Assembly: GCA_046341775.1 (NCBI GenBank)
Contig: JBKDQQ010000019.1
Coordinates: forward strand, 3,245 to 67,244
DNA length: 64,000 nt
Source: SXXH01 sp041165735
GTDB taxonomy: Bacteria; Planctomycetota; UBA1135; GCA-002686595
Reading direction: 5' to 3'
Below the pieces are notes generated by a model, which was not told the origin of the DNA, searched no databases, and was given only the letters and a program-made list of their open reading frames with translations. Both the position numbers and the translations under genes were made by a program. The stretch's first letter is position 1. Each line of letters starts with the position of its first letter. Below are positions 32,481 to 42,200 of this stretch, one piece after another.

Positions 32481-32773
32481 GGGGTGCGGAGGGATGCCGG
32501 GGGATGCGGCCCCCATCGAAGAAGCGTAGATGCAAAGGACGAATCAAGCAGCATGAAAGTGCCCTCGGGCCGGCACGAAACAGGAAAAAGCGCCTGCGCG
32601 ACCTGCGAAGCAGCTCCCGGGCCTAGCGCGCGGCGAGATCCGGCCGCGCACCGCGGTCCGGCGGCGAGGCGCCGTGCCGCCACGCACCGCGACCTGCTTC
32701 GCAATGGAAGCACGCGACCGCCAAGCGACGGTCCACTGCAGGGATCCCGCCGCTCCGACTCCACCGCGCCGAT
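32481..32773. other. Intergenic region between accD and the hydrolase gene
   Basis: 293 bp without a convincing gene. It contains an inverted pair TGCGAAGCAG (32604-32613) and CTGCTTCGCA (32694-32703) that could close a large structured hairpin downstream of accD, and a minus-strand TACGCT at about 32528 that may be the hydrolase -10 box. Confidence 0.45.
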
Positions 32774-33715
32774 CTACCGCGGTCCAGGCTGGGCGAAGGC
32801 GCCCGCGCCATAGTCGATCAGGCGCGCGAGCACGGCACGCATCTCGCCGCGCCGCACGATGTGGTCGACCTGGCCCTTGTCCAACAGGAACTCGGCCCGC
32901 TGGAAGCCGGGCGGCAGCTCCTGCTTGATCGTGCTCGCGATGACCCTGGGTCCGGCGAAGCCGATCAAGGCGCCGGGTTCGGCCAAGGTGATGTCGCACA
33001 CCGAGGCGAAGCTGGCCGTCACGCCGCCCGTCGTCGGGTTGGTGAGCACGCAGATCGAGTAGCCGCCGGCCTCGTTGAGGCTCGCCAGCGCGGCCGAGGT
33101 CTTGGCCATCTGCAGCAGCGAGAGCATGCCTTCGTGCATGCGCGCGCCGCCCGACGAGGTGAAGATGACGAGCGGGACGCGTTCGCGCCGCGCGAGATCG
33201 GCCGCCAGCGCGATCTTCTCGCCCACGACTTCGCCCATCGAACCGCCGAGGAAGGAGAAGTCGAGCACCGCCAGCACGACCTTGCGGCCGTGGATGGCGC
33301 CGAGGCCGCAGATCAGCGCCTCCTTCTGGCCGGTCTTCGCCTCGGTGCGCTTGAGCTTGTCGGCGTAGGGCGTCGAGTCGTTGAAGCGCAGCCGGTCCAT
33401 GCCGGAGAGCTCGGCCCAGCGCTCCTCGAAGCTGCCCGCGTCGAGCGTGGACTTGACGCGCTCGCGGCCCGGCAAGGTGAAGTGGAAGTCGCAGGCGGGA
33501 CAGACGCGCTCGCGCTCCTCCAGTTCCTTGCGGTAGATCGTTGCCGAGCACGACTCGCACTTGAGCCACAGGCCGCCGGGCAGCTCCTTGCGCTTCCAGC
33601 GCAGGCGCGACGGCTTCTCCGCCGGCTCCGCGGCCTCGGCGGGCTGAGTGTCCTTGCGCGCGCGATCCGCGTCCTGCGGCCGTTCGGAGGGAGGCTGGGC
33701 GAAGTCAGGCGACAT
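32774..33715 (-). CDS. accD: Acetyl-CoA carboxylase carboxyltransferase subunit beta
   Basis: 313 residues. It transfers the carboxyl group from biotin-BCCP to acetyl-CoA, the first step of fatty acid synthesis. The N-terminal 40 residues are acidic and disordered. The zinc ribbon is CESC...CPAC (about residues 53-74). The crotonase-type core shows GGSMGEVVGEKIALAADLA, PLVIFTSSGGARMHEG and NPTTGGVTASFASVCDITLAEPGALIGFAGPRV. The start overlaps the rpe stop by 11 bp. accA is not in the window. Confidence 0.95.
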   Translation of the reverse strand: MSPDFAQPPSERPQDADRARKDTQPAEAAEPAEKPSRLRWKRKELPGGLWLKCESCSATIYRKELEERERVCPACDFHFTLPGRERVKSTLDAGSFEERWAELSGMDRLRFNDSTPYADKLKRTEAKTGQKEALICGLGAIHGRKVVLAVLDFSFLGGSMGEVVGEKIALAADLARRERVPLVIFTSSGGARMHEGMLSLLQMAKTSAALASLNEAGGYSICVLTNPTTGGVTASFASVCDITLAEPGALIGFAGPRVIASTIKQELPPGFQRAEFLLDKGQVDHIVRRGEMRAVLARLIDYGAGAFAQPGPR

Positions 33716-34397
33716 GGGATCCTCGTCGGGCCGCTTGCGCGGCGAGTTGGCGGAACCGCGCGATGGCGGCGGTCATGTCAAGTTCACTGTACAAGGCCGA
33801 GCCGGCGACGAGCGCGTCGCAGCCCGCCTCCACGCACGCACCCAGCGTCGCGGCGTTGACGCCCCCGTCGATCTCCACGATGCCGCGCCAACCGAGGCGA
33901 CGCAGACGACGCGGTTTCTCGAGGGTCTCGGGGCGGAAGCTCTGCCCACCGAAGCCCGGCTCGACGCTCATGACGAGCACGAGGTCGACGAGCTCCAGGA
34001 GCGGCTCGATCTCCCCGATCGGCGTCATGGGCCGCAGGGACACGCCGACCTTGGGCACGCCGGCGTCGCGCACCGCGCGCACCGTGTCGCGTGCGCCCTG
34101 CAGGCCGCCCGCCGCCTCCACATGGAAGGTCAGCACCTCGGGCCGCGCCTTGGCGTAGCGCGCCACCCACTCGATCGGCCGCTCGATCATCAGGTGCACG
34201 TCGAGCGGGATGGACGAGGCCTTGGCCACCGCCTCCACCACCGGCGGGCCGATGGTCAAGTTCGGCACGAAGTGGCCGTCCATGACATCGATGTGGTGCC
34301 AGTCGGCGCCAGCCGCTTCGGCACGGCGCAGCTCCTCTCCGATGCGCGCGAAGTCGCACGACAGGATCGAGGGGGCGATGCGGACGGTCTGGCTCAT
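33705..34397 (-). CDS. rpe: Ribulose-phosphate 3-epimerase
   Basis: 230 residues, a TIM barrel that interconverts ribulose-5-phosphate and xylulose-5-phosphate in the pentose phosphate pathway. Landmarks are APSILSCDF, HHIDVMDGHFVPNLTIGP (metal-binding H and D), LDVHLMIERP, VLVMSVEPGFGGQSF and VEIDGGVNAAT. It has its own -10 box and lies 76 bp after pgk, within a carbon-metabolism run gap-pgk-rpe-accD. Confidence 0.95.
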   Translation of the reverse strand: MSQTVRIAPSILSCDFARIGEELRRAEAAGADWHHIDVMDGHFVPNLTIGPPVVEAVAKASSIPLDVHLMIERPIEWVARYAKARPEVLTFHVEAAGGLQGARDTVRAVRDAGVPKVGVSLRPMTPIGEIEPLLELVDLVLVMSVEPGFGGQSFRPETLEKPRRLRRLGWRGIVEIDGGVNAATLGACVEAGCDALVAGSALYSELDMTAAIARFRQLAAQAARRGSHVA

Positions 34398-34412
34398 CGC
34401 GGCGTGGCGCGG

Positions 34413-34418
34413 AGTGTA
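34413..34418 (-). promoter_or_regulatory. -10 box of rpe
   Basis: TACACT on the minus strand, 15 nt before the rpe ATG. It is the same hexamer as before the genes at 2858 and 4420. Confidence 0.4.
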
Positions 34419-34473
34419 GCAAGCGGGCGTGCAGAGGGCCGGAAGGCCCGCTCCGCGCCCGCCGCGAGGCCTC

Positions 34474-35661
34474 TCAGGCGCGCTTGAGGGCGGCGATGCC
34501 CGGCAGGAGCACGCCTTCGAGCAGTTCGAGGCTCGCGCCTCCGCCCGTCGAGATGTGGTCGATCTTAGCGGCGAGCCCGAACTGCTCCACCGCCGCCACC
34601 GAGTCGCCGCCGCCGACGACCGTGAAGCCGTCGCAGGCCGCCACCGCGCGGCCGACCGCTTCGGTGCCGCCCGCGTACGCCGGCCACTCGAAGACGCCCA
34701 TCGGTCCGTTCCACACGACCGTCTTCGCGCCCGCGACCACCTTCGCGTAGCTCGCGCGCGTCGCGGGGCCGATGTCGAGTCCCATGCGTCCGTCGGGGAT
34801 GCCCGGGCCGCACACGAGCGGCGCGGCATCCGCCGCGAAACGCTCGGCGGCGAGGTGGTCCGTCGGCAGATGGATGGCGACGCCCTTGTTGCGCGCCTTG
34901 GCGAGCGCGGCCTTGACCGCGTCGAGCTGTTCGGTCTGCACCAGGCTGTTGCCGACCTTCACGCCTTGCGCGGCGAGGAAGGTGTAGGCCATGCCGCCGC
35001 CCACGAGCAGCGCATCCACCTTGTCGAGCAGGTTGTCGACCACCTTCAGCTTGTCCGCGACCTTGGCCCCGCCGAGGATCGCCACCACCGGACGCGCCGG
35101 GTTGTCGAGCACCTTCGAGAAGGCGGCGATCTCCTTCTCCATCAGCCGTCCCGCGGCGCTCGGCAGGAGACGCGCCACGCCGCACACCGAAGCGTGGTCG
35201 CGGTGCGCCGCGCCGAACGCGTCGTTGACGAAGCAGTCGCCGAGCTTGGCCCACTCCGCCGCGAGAGCCGCGTCGCCGCCTTCGTCACCGGCATGGAAGC
35301 GCACGTTCTCGAGCAGGATGGTCGCGCCGCGCGGAGCGGCGGCGATCGCCTGCTGCACCGCGGCTCCGGTCGACTCCTTCAAGCGCAGCACAGGCGTCCC
35401 GAGCAGCTCCTGCAGCCGCGCGCCCATCGGCTCGAGCCGCATCGACTCGACCACCTTGCCCTTGGGCCGGCCGAGGTGCGACATCAGGATCGGCGTCGCG
35501 CCGCGCGCGAGCAGTTCCTTGATCGTCGGCAACGCCGCGCGCACGCGTGTGTCGTCGGTGATCGCCCCGGAGTCGTCCTGCGGGCAATTGAAGTCGACGC
35601 GCACGAGCACGCGCCGTCCTTCCACCTTGAGGTCGTCGAGTCGCGCCGCGTCGAGCTTCAT
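34474..35661 (-). CDS. pgk: Phosphoglycerate kinase
   Basis: 395 residues. It transfers phosphate from 1,3-bisphosphoglycerate to ADP in glycolysis. Landmarks are RVLVRVDFNCPQDD, LMSHLGRPKG, LLENVRFHAGDEG, FVNDAFGAAHRDHAS, VVAILGGAKVADK, GPMGVFEWPAYAGGT and the C-terminal VVGGGDSVAAVEQFGL with STGGGASLELLEG. It follows gap by 25 bp, so the two are co-transcribed. Confidence 0.97.
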   Translation of the reverse strand: MKLDAARLDDLKVEGRRVLVRVDFNCPQDDSGAITDDTRVRAALPTIKELLARGATPILMSHLGRPKGKVVESMRLEPMGARLQELLGTPVLRLKESTGAAVQQAIAAAPRGATILLENVRFHAGDEGGDAALAAEWAKLGDCFVNDAFGAAHRDHASVCGVARLLPSAAGRLMEKEIAAFSKVLDNPARPVVAILGGAKVADKLKVVDNLLDKVDALLVGGGMAYTFLAAQGVKVGNSLVQTEQLDAVKAALAKARNKGVAIHLPTDHLAAERFAADAAPLVCGPGIPDGRMGLDIGPATRASYAKVVAGAKTVVWNGPMGVFEWPAYAGGTEAVGRAVAACDGFTVVGGGDSVAAVEQFGLAAKIDHISTGGGASLELLEGVLLPGIAALKRA

Positions 35662-35686
35662 GGTCCGCGCCTTTCGCCGTGCGCTC

Positions 35687-36688
35687 TCAGAGCGCGGCCA
35701 TCTTCGCCGCGAGGTCGACGACGCGGCAGCTGTAGCCCCATTCGTTGTCGTACCACGACACGACCTTGACCATGTTGCCCGCCATGACCATCGTCGACTT
35801 GGCGTCGAAGAGGCTCGAGTCGGGGCAACCGATGATGTCGGCCGACACGATCGGATCCTCGGTGTATCCGAGCACGCCCTTCAGCGCGCCGTTCGCGGCG
35901 TTCTTCATCGCCGCGTTGACCTCTTCGACCGTGACCGCCTTCTTCAGCACGCAGGTCAGGTCGATCATCGACCCATCGGGCACCGGCACGCGCATCGCGA
36001 CGCCGTCGAGCTTGCCCTTCAAGCCCGGCAGCACCTCGCCCACCGCCTTCGCGGCGCCGGTCGTGGTCGGGATGATGGACACCGCCGCCGCCCGCGCGCG
36101 GCGCAGGTCCTTGTGCGGCAGGTCGAGGATGTTCTGGTCGTTGGTGTAGGCGTGCACCGTCGTCATCAGGCCGCGCTCGATGCCGAAGCACTCGTCGAGC
36201 ACCTTGGCGACCGGCGCGAGGCAGTTCGTCGTGCACGAGGCGTTGCTGACGATCTTGTGTTCCTTCTTGAGCGTCGCATCGTTGACGCCAAGCACGATCG
36301 TCGCGTCGATCGCGTCCTTGGCCGGCACGGTCAACAGCACCTTCTTCGCCCCCGCGGCGAGGTGCTTCTCGCAGCCTTCGCGCGAGGTGAACACGCCGGT
36401 CGACTCGACCACGATGTCGATGCCGTTCGCGGCGTGCGGCAGCTGCGCCGGATCCTTCACGGCCGTGACGGGGATCCTGCGACCGTCGACCACCAGCGCG
36501 TCGCCATCGGCCTTGACCTCGCCGTCGAAGCGGCCATGGACCGAGTCGTACTTGAGCAGGTAGGCCAAGGTCTTGGCGTCGGTCAGGTCGTTGATCGACA
36601 CGACCTCGAGCCCGGGGCGCTTGCAGGCGATGCGGAAGACGTTGCGGCCGATGCGGCCGAAGCCGTTGATGGCGATCTTGGTGGCCAT
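35687..36688 (-). CDS. gap: Glyceraldehyde-3-phosphate dehydrogenase
   Basis: 333 residues. It oxidises glyceraldehyde-3-phosphate with NAD and phosphate. NAD-binding INGFGRIGRNVFRIA at residues 5-19, the catalytic SNASCTTNCLAPVAKVL (Cys near residue 152), HAYTNDQNILD, RAAAVSIIPTTTGAAKA, RVPVPDGS and SWYDNEWGYSCRVVDL are all present. The ATG at 36688 begins the protein at the first strand. A promoter with a 17-bp spacer is seen 186-215 bp upstream, leaving a long GC-rich leader. Confidence 0.97.
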   Translation of the reverse strand: MATKIAINGFGRIGRNVFRIACKRPGLEVVSINDLTDAKTLAYLLKYDSVHGRFDGEVKADGDALVVDGRRIPVTAVKDPAQLPHAANGIDIVVESTGVFTSREGCEKHLAAGAKKVLLTVPAKDAIDATIVLGVNDATLKKEHKIVSNASCTTNCLAPVAKVLDECFGIERGLMTTVHAYTNDQNILDLPHKDLRRARAAAVSIIPTTTGAAKAVGEVLPGLKGKLDGVAMRVPVPDGSMIDLTCVLKKAVTVEEVNAAMKNAANGALKGVLGYTEDPIVSADIIGCPDSSLFDAKSTMVMAGNMVKVVSWYDNEWGYSCRVVDLAAKMAAL

Positions 36689-36873
36689 GGGCAGTGCGGG
36701 GGACGTTTGCTTCTGGGTGGGGTGCGAAGCGGGCGGGGCCCGCGGCCTTCGAGCCCGCCCGGAAGCTCGCTTGGCGCCCGCGCGGGGCGCCAGAGGAACC
36801 TGGAACGGCCGCCAGCCTGCCTGGACCGCCCTGCGGGCTGCCCGGGACATCTTTTTGGCGGTTCGAAGGGCGC

Positions 36874-36902
36874 AAAGTAGCGAGCCCGGCCGATTGCTTC
36901 AA
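36874..36902 (-). promoter_or_regulatory. gap-pgk promoter
   Basis: Minus-strand TTGAAG (36897-36902), 17-bp spacer, TACTTT (36874-36879). Transcription would begin near 36867, giving a 5' leader of about 180 nt rich in GC inverted repeats. The 264-bp gap to tilS holds no gene. Confidence 0.5.
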
Positions 36903-36931
36903 CGCGCCGACAGGCGGGTGTCCCGCGGCGC

Positions 36932-36937
36932 TATCCT
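36932..36937 (+). promoter_or_regulatory. -10 box of the tilS-like gene
   Basis: TATCCT, 15 nt before the ATG at 36953. No -35 match at 17 bp. Confidence 0.35.
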
Positions 36938-36952
36938 GAGCGACTCGTCCCC

Positions 36953-38314
36953 ATGTACCAGCCCCCCCGCGCCGACCCCTTCCCGCCCCAGCGCTGGGCC
37001 GCCTTGGCGCGCGGCGCGCTGCTGGGTCCGGAGGAGCCGCTGGTCGTCGCACTCTCCGGGGGCGTGGGCTCGTCGGCCCTGCTGGCGCTGGCCTCGCTCG
37101 CGCGGCCGCGGCCGACCCTCGCGGCCGTGCATGTGCGCACCACGGACGAGGCGACGGACAGCGCGCGCCGCTTGGCCGCCGATCTGGCCGTGCCCTTGAC
37201 CGTGCTGCCGAGAGGCGAGGCGCCGCTGGCGTCGGTCGCGCGTTGGGCGCGCTCCGAGGCGCGGCCCACCGTGCTCGCGGGCGACTGCCGCCTCGTCGGC
37301 ACGGTGGAAAGGCGCCCGTCCACGCCGCTCGCGGCCGCGCGCGAGCACCTCTCCGGCGTCGCCATCGCGCGACCATTGCGCGGACTCCCGCGCGGCGAGC
37401 TCGCCGCCGCGTTGCGGCTCGTGTCGTTGCCATTCGTCGACGAGCTCGACGCCGCCGCGGTGCGCATCGTCGCCGACGGCGTGCAAGCGACCCTCGTCGG
37501 GGGCCGCGAGATCCTGCGCCTCGACGGCCAGTTGTCGCAGGCGACCGCCGCGCTCGTGTGGGACCCGCCCGTGCATTGCGCCGCGCGCCGCGGCGTCGCC
37601 GACGCCTTCGTCGGGGGCTGCATCGAGCGCGGCGCCTTGATGGCGCTGCCGCGCGCCCTGCGTCGGCGCGCCTTGTGGCGGCTCTTGCACGAGGCCCTGG
37701 GCCGCGAGCTCGCGCCTCTGCAGGTCGAGTCCGCGCTGGAACTGCTCTCGCGCGGTCGCACCGGCCGGCTCGCCGTCGAGCCGGGCTTCGTCCTCGTGCT
37801 GCGCGCCGACCGGCTGCACCTGGAACCCCTGCCCGCACGCCGTGGCCACGACCCGCGCCAATTGATGCTGCCGTTCGACTCGGCCCTGCCGCCGAGCCTC
37901 GGCGCGCCGCTGGGCCTGCCCGGCGTGGTCCAGCTCGACGACGGCCGCAGCATCCGCGCCAGCTTGCTGGAGCTCGCGGCCGAGTGCGCGCCGCTCGCGC
38001 GCCAGTTGTCGGTCGAGCTCGACGCCAGTCGGCTGCCCGACCACCTGTCGGTGCGCTTCCCGCGCGCGGGTGATCGCTTCCACCCGTTGGGCTGGCCGCA
38101 AGAGGCGTCGCTGGCGAGCTTCCTCGCGGCATCCGGCGTGCCGCGCGAGGGACGCGCGCGCGTGCCCATCGTGCTGGCAGCGGAGCGCGTGGTGTGGGTG
38201 GCGGGACTGCGCCCGGCCGAGTCCGTGCGCGTCGCGGCGGGCACGCGGCGGCGCGTGCGCCTCGACCTGGTCCACCCGCTGCTGTCCGAGGAAGGCGCCG
38301 CCGCCCGGCGGTGA
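36953..38314 (+). CDS. tilS: TilS-like tRNA(Ile)-lysidine synthetase homologue with degenerate active site
   Basis: 453 residues. The C-terminal domain is clearly TilS (VRFPRAGDRFHPLGWPQEAS, FLAASGVPREGRARVPIV, VVWVAGLRPAESVRV), and the middle has IARPLRGLPRGELAAALR. TilS makes lysidine at C34 of the AUA-reading tRNA-Ile with ATP. Here the PP-loop reads SGGVGSS (residues 35-41): the invariant Asp is Gly39. The usual HHxDD stretch is replaced by VLAGDCRLVGTVE. The N-terminal ATPase is therefore divergent or inactive. It is the only tilS-like gene in the window. Identity as a TilS descendant is sure; catalytic activity is doubtful. Confidence 0.75.
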   Translation: MYQPPRADPFPPQRWAALARGALLGPEEPLVVALSGGVGSSALLALASLARPRPTLAAVHVRTTDEATDSARRLAADLAVPLTVLPRGEAPLASVARWARSEARPTVLAGDCRLVGTVERRPSTPLAAAREHLSGVAIARPLRGLPRGELAAALRLVSLPFVDELDAAAVRIVADGVQATLVGGREILRLDGQLSQATAALVWDPPVHCAARRGVADAFVGGCIERGALMALPRALRRRALWRLLHEALGRELAPLQVESALELLSRGRTGRLAVEPGFVLVLRADRLHLEPLPARRGHDPRQLMLPFDSALPPSLGAPLGLPGVVQLDDGRSIRASLLELAAECAPLARQLSVELDASRLPDHLSVRFPRAGDRFHPLGWPQEASLASFLAASGVPREGRARVPIVLAAERVVWVAGLRPAESVRVAAGTRRRVRLDLVHPLLSEEGAAARR

Positions 38315-38333
38315 CCTGCGCGCCGACGCGGGG

Positions 38334-38339
38334 TACCCT
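38334..38339 (+). promoter_or_regulatory. -10 box of the yggS-like gene
   Basis: TACCCT 19 nt before the ATG at 38359, with GTGACC 17 bp upstream (38311-38316, including the tilS stop) as a possible -35. Confidence 0.4.
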
Positions 38340-38358
38340 CGGCGATCCACAGGTCCGC

Positions 38359-39210
38359 ATGGAACCTCGACTCGATCCCGGGCACTCTTCGCTCCTCGAA
38401 CGCAACCTGCGCCAGGTGCAAGCCCGCATCGCCGACTGCGCCCGCGCGGCCGGACGAGAGCCCGCCGAGGTCGAGCTCGTCGCGGTGACGAAGACGGTCG
38501 GCGTGGCGACCTGCGCGCGGCTGTTGGAGCTCGGGGTGCGCGACCTCGGCGAGAATCGCGTCGAACCCTTGGCGCGCAAGCACGACGCGCTGGCTCGCGC
38601 GACCATTGCTCCGCGCTGGCACTACATCGGCCACTTGCAACGCAACAAGGCGCGGCGCGTGCTGCAGGCGGCCTCGGTGGTGCATTCGCTGGACTCCCTG
38701 CGTCTGCTCGAGGCCGTGGAACGGATCTGCGCCGAGGAAGGCCTCCAGCGCAGCGGCTACCTGCAGTTGAAGCTCTGGCCGGAGGACTCGAAGGGCGGCG
38801 CCGACCCGTCCGAGCTCGAGCAGCTGCTCGATGCCGCGGCGCGCTGCCGCTGGCTGGCGATCGAGGGCTTCATGGCCATGGCGCCGCTCTTCGAGGACGA
38901 ACGCGCCGCGCGCTCGGCGGCGGCGGAGGTCTTCGCGCGCTGCGCGGACCTGGCGCGAGTCCATTCCTCGCGCTTCCCCCGAGGTTGCCGGTTGTCCATG
39001 GGCATGAGCGGGGACTACGATCTCGCCATCGCCGCCGGCGCGCATGTGGTGCGCGTCGGAAGCGCCTTGTACGAAGGCCTCCCGGAGGCGCGTCCCTCGC
39101 ACGAGGGGCCGTCGGACGCGGCGACCTCCGACCCGGCGCGCGACGAGCGGCACGCCCCCGAGGGCGGCGCGGACGGACGAACGACAAGCAGAAGCGAGGA
39201 CGAGGCGTGA
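38359..39210 (+). CDS. YggS/PLPBP family pyridoxal-phosphate homeostasis protein
   Basis: 283 residues, an alanine-racemase-like PLP barrel. The PLP lysine is in ELVAVTKTVG (about residue 46). GENRVEPLARKH, RWHYIGHLQRNKARRVL, VHSLDS, EGFMAMAPLFEDE and RLSMGMSGDYDLAIAAGAHVVRVGSALYEG are family hallmarks. The C-terminal 50 residues are a disordered acidic tail not found in typical YggS. The stop overlaps the GTG start of the kinase gene (GTGA). Confidence 0.92.
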   Translation: MEPRLDPGHSSLLERNLRQVQARIADCARAAGREPAEVELVAVTKTVGVATCARLLELGVRDLGENRVEPLARKHDALARATIAPRWHYIGHLQRNKARRVLQAASVVHSLDSLRLLEAVERICAEEGLQRSGYLQLKLWPEDSKGGADPSELEQLLDAAARCRWLAIEGFMAMAPLFEDERAARSAAAEVFARCADLARVHSSRFPRGCRLSMGMSGDYDLAIAAGAHVVRVGSALYEGLPEARPSHEGPSDAATSDPARDERHAPEGGADGRTTSRSEDEA

Positions 39211-42200
39211 GCGCGAGATTGGTGCTGGACATCCACGGAGCGGGGCTGCCCCCGACTCCGCTGCCCGAGCACGGCGCCCTCGTGGTCGGCTCCGACGCCC
39301 GTCGGGCGCAGTTCGTGCTCGCCGCGCCGGGCGTCGATCCGGTGCACTGCGCCTTCGTGCGCGCCAAGGATGGTCGCTGGGCCGTCAAGGACCTCGGTTC
39401 GGCCGGCGGCACGCACCTCAACGGGCAGCGCGTCGCGGCCGCGGCGGTCAAGCACGGCGACACCGTGCGCGTGGCGGGCGTGGAACTCGTGCTGCGCGAT
39501 CCCGACTTGCGGCAGGCCGACAAGCCGGCCACGAACCGCAAGGAGGACGCCAAGGCGCCAGAGCCCGTAGCGTTCGAACTCGAGGAGATCAGCCTCGAGG
39601 AGCCGCCGCGCGCGGCGACTCCAGCCTCGGGCGCGCCCAAGGTGCGCGGCTTCCGCCTCGAGAAGCAGCTCGGCAAGGGCGGCATGGGCGTGGTGTGGCT
39701 CGCGGTGCAGGAGAACCTCGACCGCAAGGTGGCGCTGAAGCTGCTGGCGTCGAAGCACTCCTCCGACGCCAAGTTCGTGGCCCAGTTCCAGCGCGAGGCC
39801 CGCGCGGCGGCCGCGTTGAACCATCCGAACGTCGTCACCGTCTACGACGTGGGCGAGGACTCCGGCGTGCACTACCTCTCCATGGAGTACATGGAGCGCG
39901 GCACGCTGGAGGACCGCATCGCGGGCGGACGCGCGTTGTCCTCGGAAGAGGTGCTCTCGATCCTGCTCGACGCCACGGCGGGGCTCGTCTACGCCGAGCA
40001 GCGCGGCATCGTGCATCGCGACATCAAGCCGGCGAACTTGATGCAGAACCACGTCGGGCAGACCAAGATCGCCGACCTGGGCCTGGCGACCCACGCCGAG
40101 GGCGAGGAACCGCCCGCCGGCGAGAAGAAGGTCTTCGGCACGCCGCACTTCATGTCGCCCGAGCAGATCCGCGGCGAGCGGCTCGACGCGCGCAGCGACC
40201 TGTGGTCCCTCGGAGCCACCGCGTACCGGTTGCTCTCGGGACGCACCCCGTTCGAAGGACGCGACACGAAGGAGATCGTGCGCGCCGTGCTGACGAGCGA
40301 TCCGCGTCCGCTGCGCGAGACGGCGCCGGGCGCGGATGCGCGCCTCGTGGCCCTCGTCGAGATGCTGCTGCAGCGCGATCCGGCGAGGCGCCCGGCGAGC
40401 GCGGCGCAGCTGCTGGCCAGGCTGGACCAACTGTCGAGCGCGCCCGCCAGTCGCGCGGCAGGCGCCGCCTTGCCCGCGCAACCTCCGCAGCCCGCCGCCG
40501 CCGCATCCGCTTCCGCGCGTTCGTCGAGCGCGGGCCCGCTGGTGGCCATGCTGCTCGTCGCCGGTTCGGGCGCGACGGCGTGGTTCACGAAGGACAAGTG
40601 GCTGCCGCTCCTCCAGCAAGGCTCGGGCGGCGAAGCCACGGCGCGCGGCGATGGCGAATCGCGCGGCCCGGGCCGCGACGAGACCGGACGCCCCGCGGCT
40701 TCGTCGTCCACCGCCGCCTCGGAAGCCGCGCGAACGGACCAGGCCGCCTCCGCGGCCGGAGCGGGCGCGCCCGGCCGGGATCCGGCGCGCTCCACCGCGC
40801 GCGGCCCGGGCGACAAGGACGACAAGGACCTGCAGATCTTCGAGCAGGAGGCGCGCATCGCCAGCCTGACGCTCGAGAGTCAAGCGGATTTGACACCGGC
40901 CCAGCGGCGGGCGAAGTTGCAGGAGCTGGCCGCGAAGTACGCCGGCACGACGTCGGCCGCCGAGGCGCAGCGCAAGGCCGACGAGCTCGGCGCGGCGTTG
41001 GACGCCGCCAGCGCCGCCAAGGCCGAGCGCTCCACCCGCATCGAGGCGGTCGTGGCCAAGTTGCGCGGCGCGTGCGACTTCGAATCGCCGGTGCCGCAAC
41101 CGGCGCGGTCCTTGCTCGCCATGCGACTGGTCGAAGGAGCCGCCGAGCTCAAGGACGATCCCGACTTCGTCGCGCGCAGGCGCGACCTCGAGTTGGCGTT
41201 GCTGCACAAGGCGCGCGACTGGGGCTCGGCCGTGCTCGAGGAAGTCGGCCGGCTCAAGGACAAGGGCCAGTTCGAGGAGGCCGAAGCGCGCCTCAAGTTG
41301 GCCGTCGAGGTGTTCGAGCTGCCCACCTACGGCCCCGACGATTCGCCCGCAGGCTACAACGACATGCAGGTCGTCGGGCGCAGGCTGCGCGAGCAACTGG
41401 TCAATTGGACCGCCGTGAAGTCGCAGTTCGTGCAGCGCCAGACCGTCGAGGACCGGCGCGTGCTGGCGCGCGAGCTCGGCGGCGCGCGCGGCTTGGAGGC
41501 CGACCTCGCGGCCTTCGACTTCGCCGCGGCCATCGCGCGCGTCGAGGCGACGCGCGAGAAGGTGGCCTCTCCCGCGGCGCGCGCCTCCACCGAGGCCCTC
41601 AAGGCGCAGCTGGCCGCCGCGCGCGATGGATTGGCGTTCGTGGGCGCCAACCACGCCTCGTGGCGGCGTCGCGGAGTCGTCGATCCGCGCGAACGCAAGC
41701 CCGCGAACAAGGAGTCGCTCGGGGCGGACGCCGAGGGCGTCCTGGTCGAAGGGAACTCCGGCCCCGAACGCATCCCTTGGTCGGCGTACGGCAAGACCGC
41801 GCGCGACCTGCACAAGCTCTTCAACGAGCGGCTGAACCGCTCCTTGAAGCCCGACGAGCAGGCCATGCTCGCGGCGGCGATGCGCATGGCGGCGCTCAAC
41901 GAGACGCTGGACATGGCCGGCAAGGCGCTGGATCCGACGAAGAAGGCCAACTGGACCGAGCAATCGCAGAAGGACCTGCTCGAGGCCTGGCGCACCGCGC
42001 TGGAATGGGAGAAGACCCCCGGCGCGACCGCGCAGGAGGCCGAGGCGGCCAAGCTGCTGGGCCAGGTGCTCAAGCTCGGCGGCGAAGGAGCGTGGTCGAG
42101 CTGCGTTTCCGCGCTGGAGCGCCTCGTCGCGCAGCATGCCGACACCATGCTCGTGCGCATGCTGTCTGACGGCCGCACGCTCGAGGAACTCGCGCCCGCC

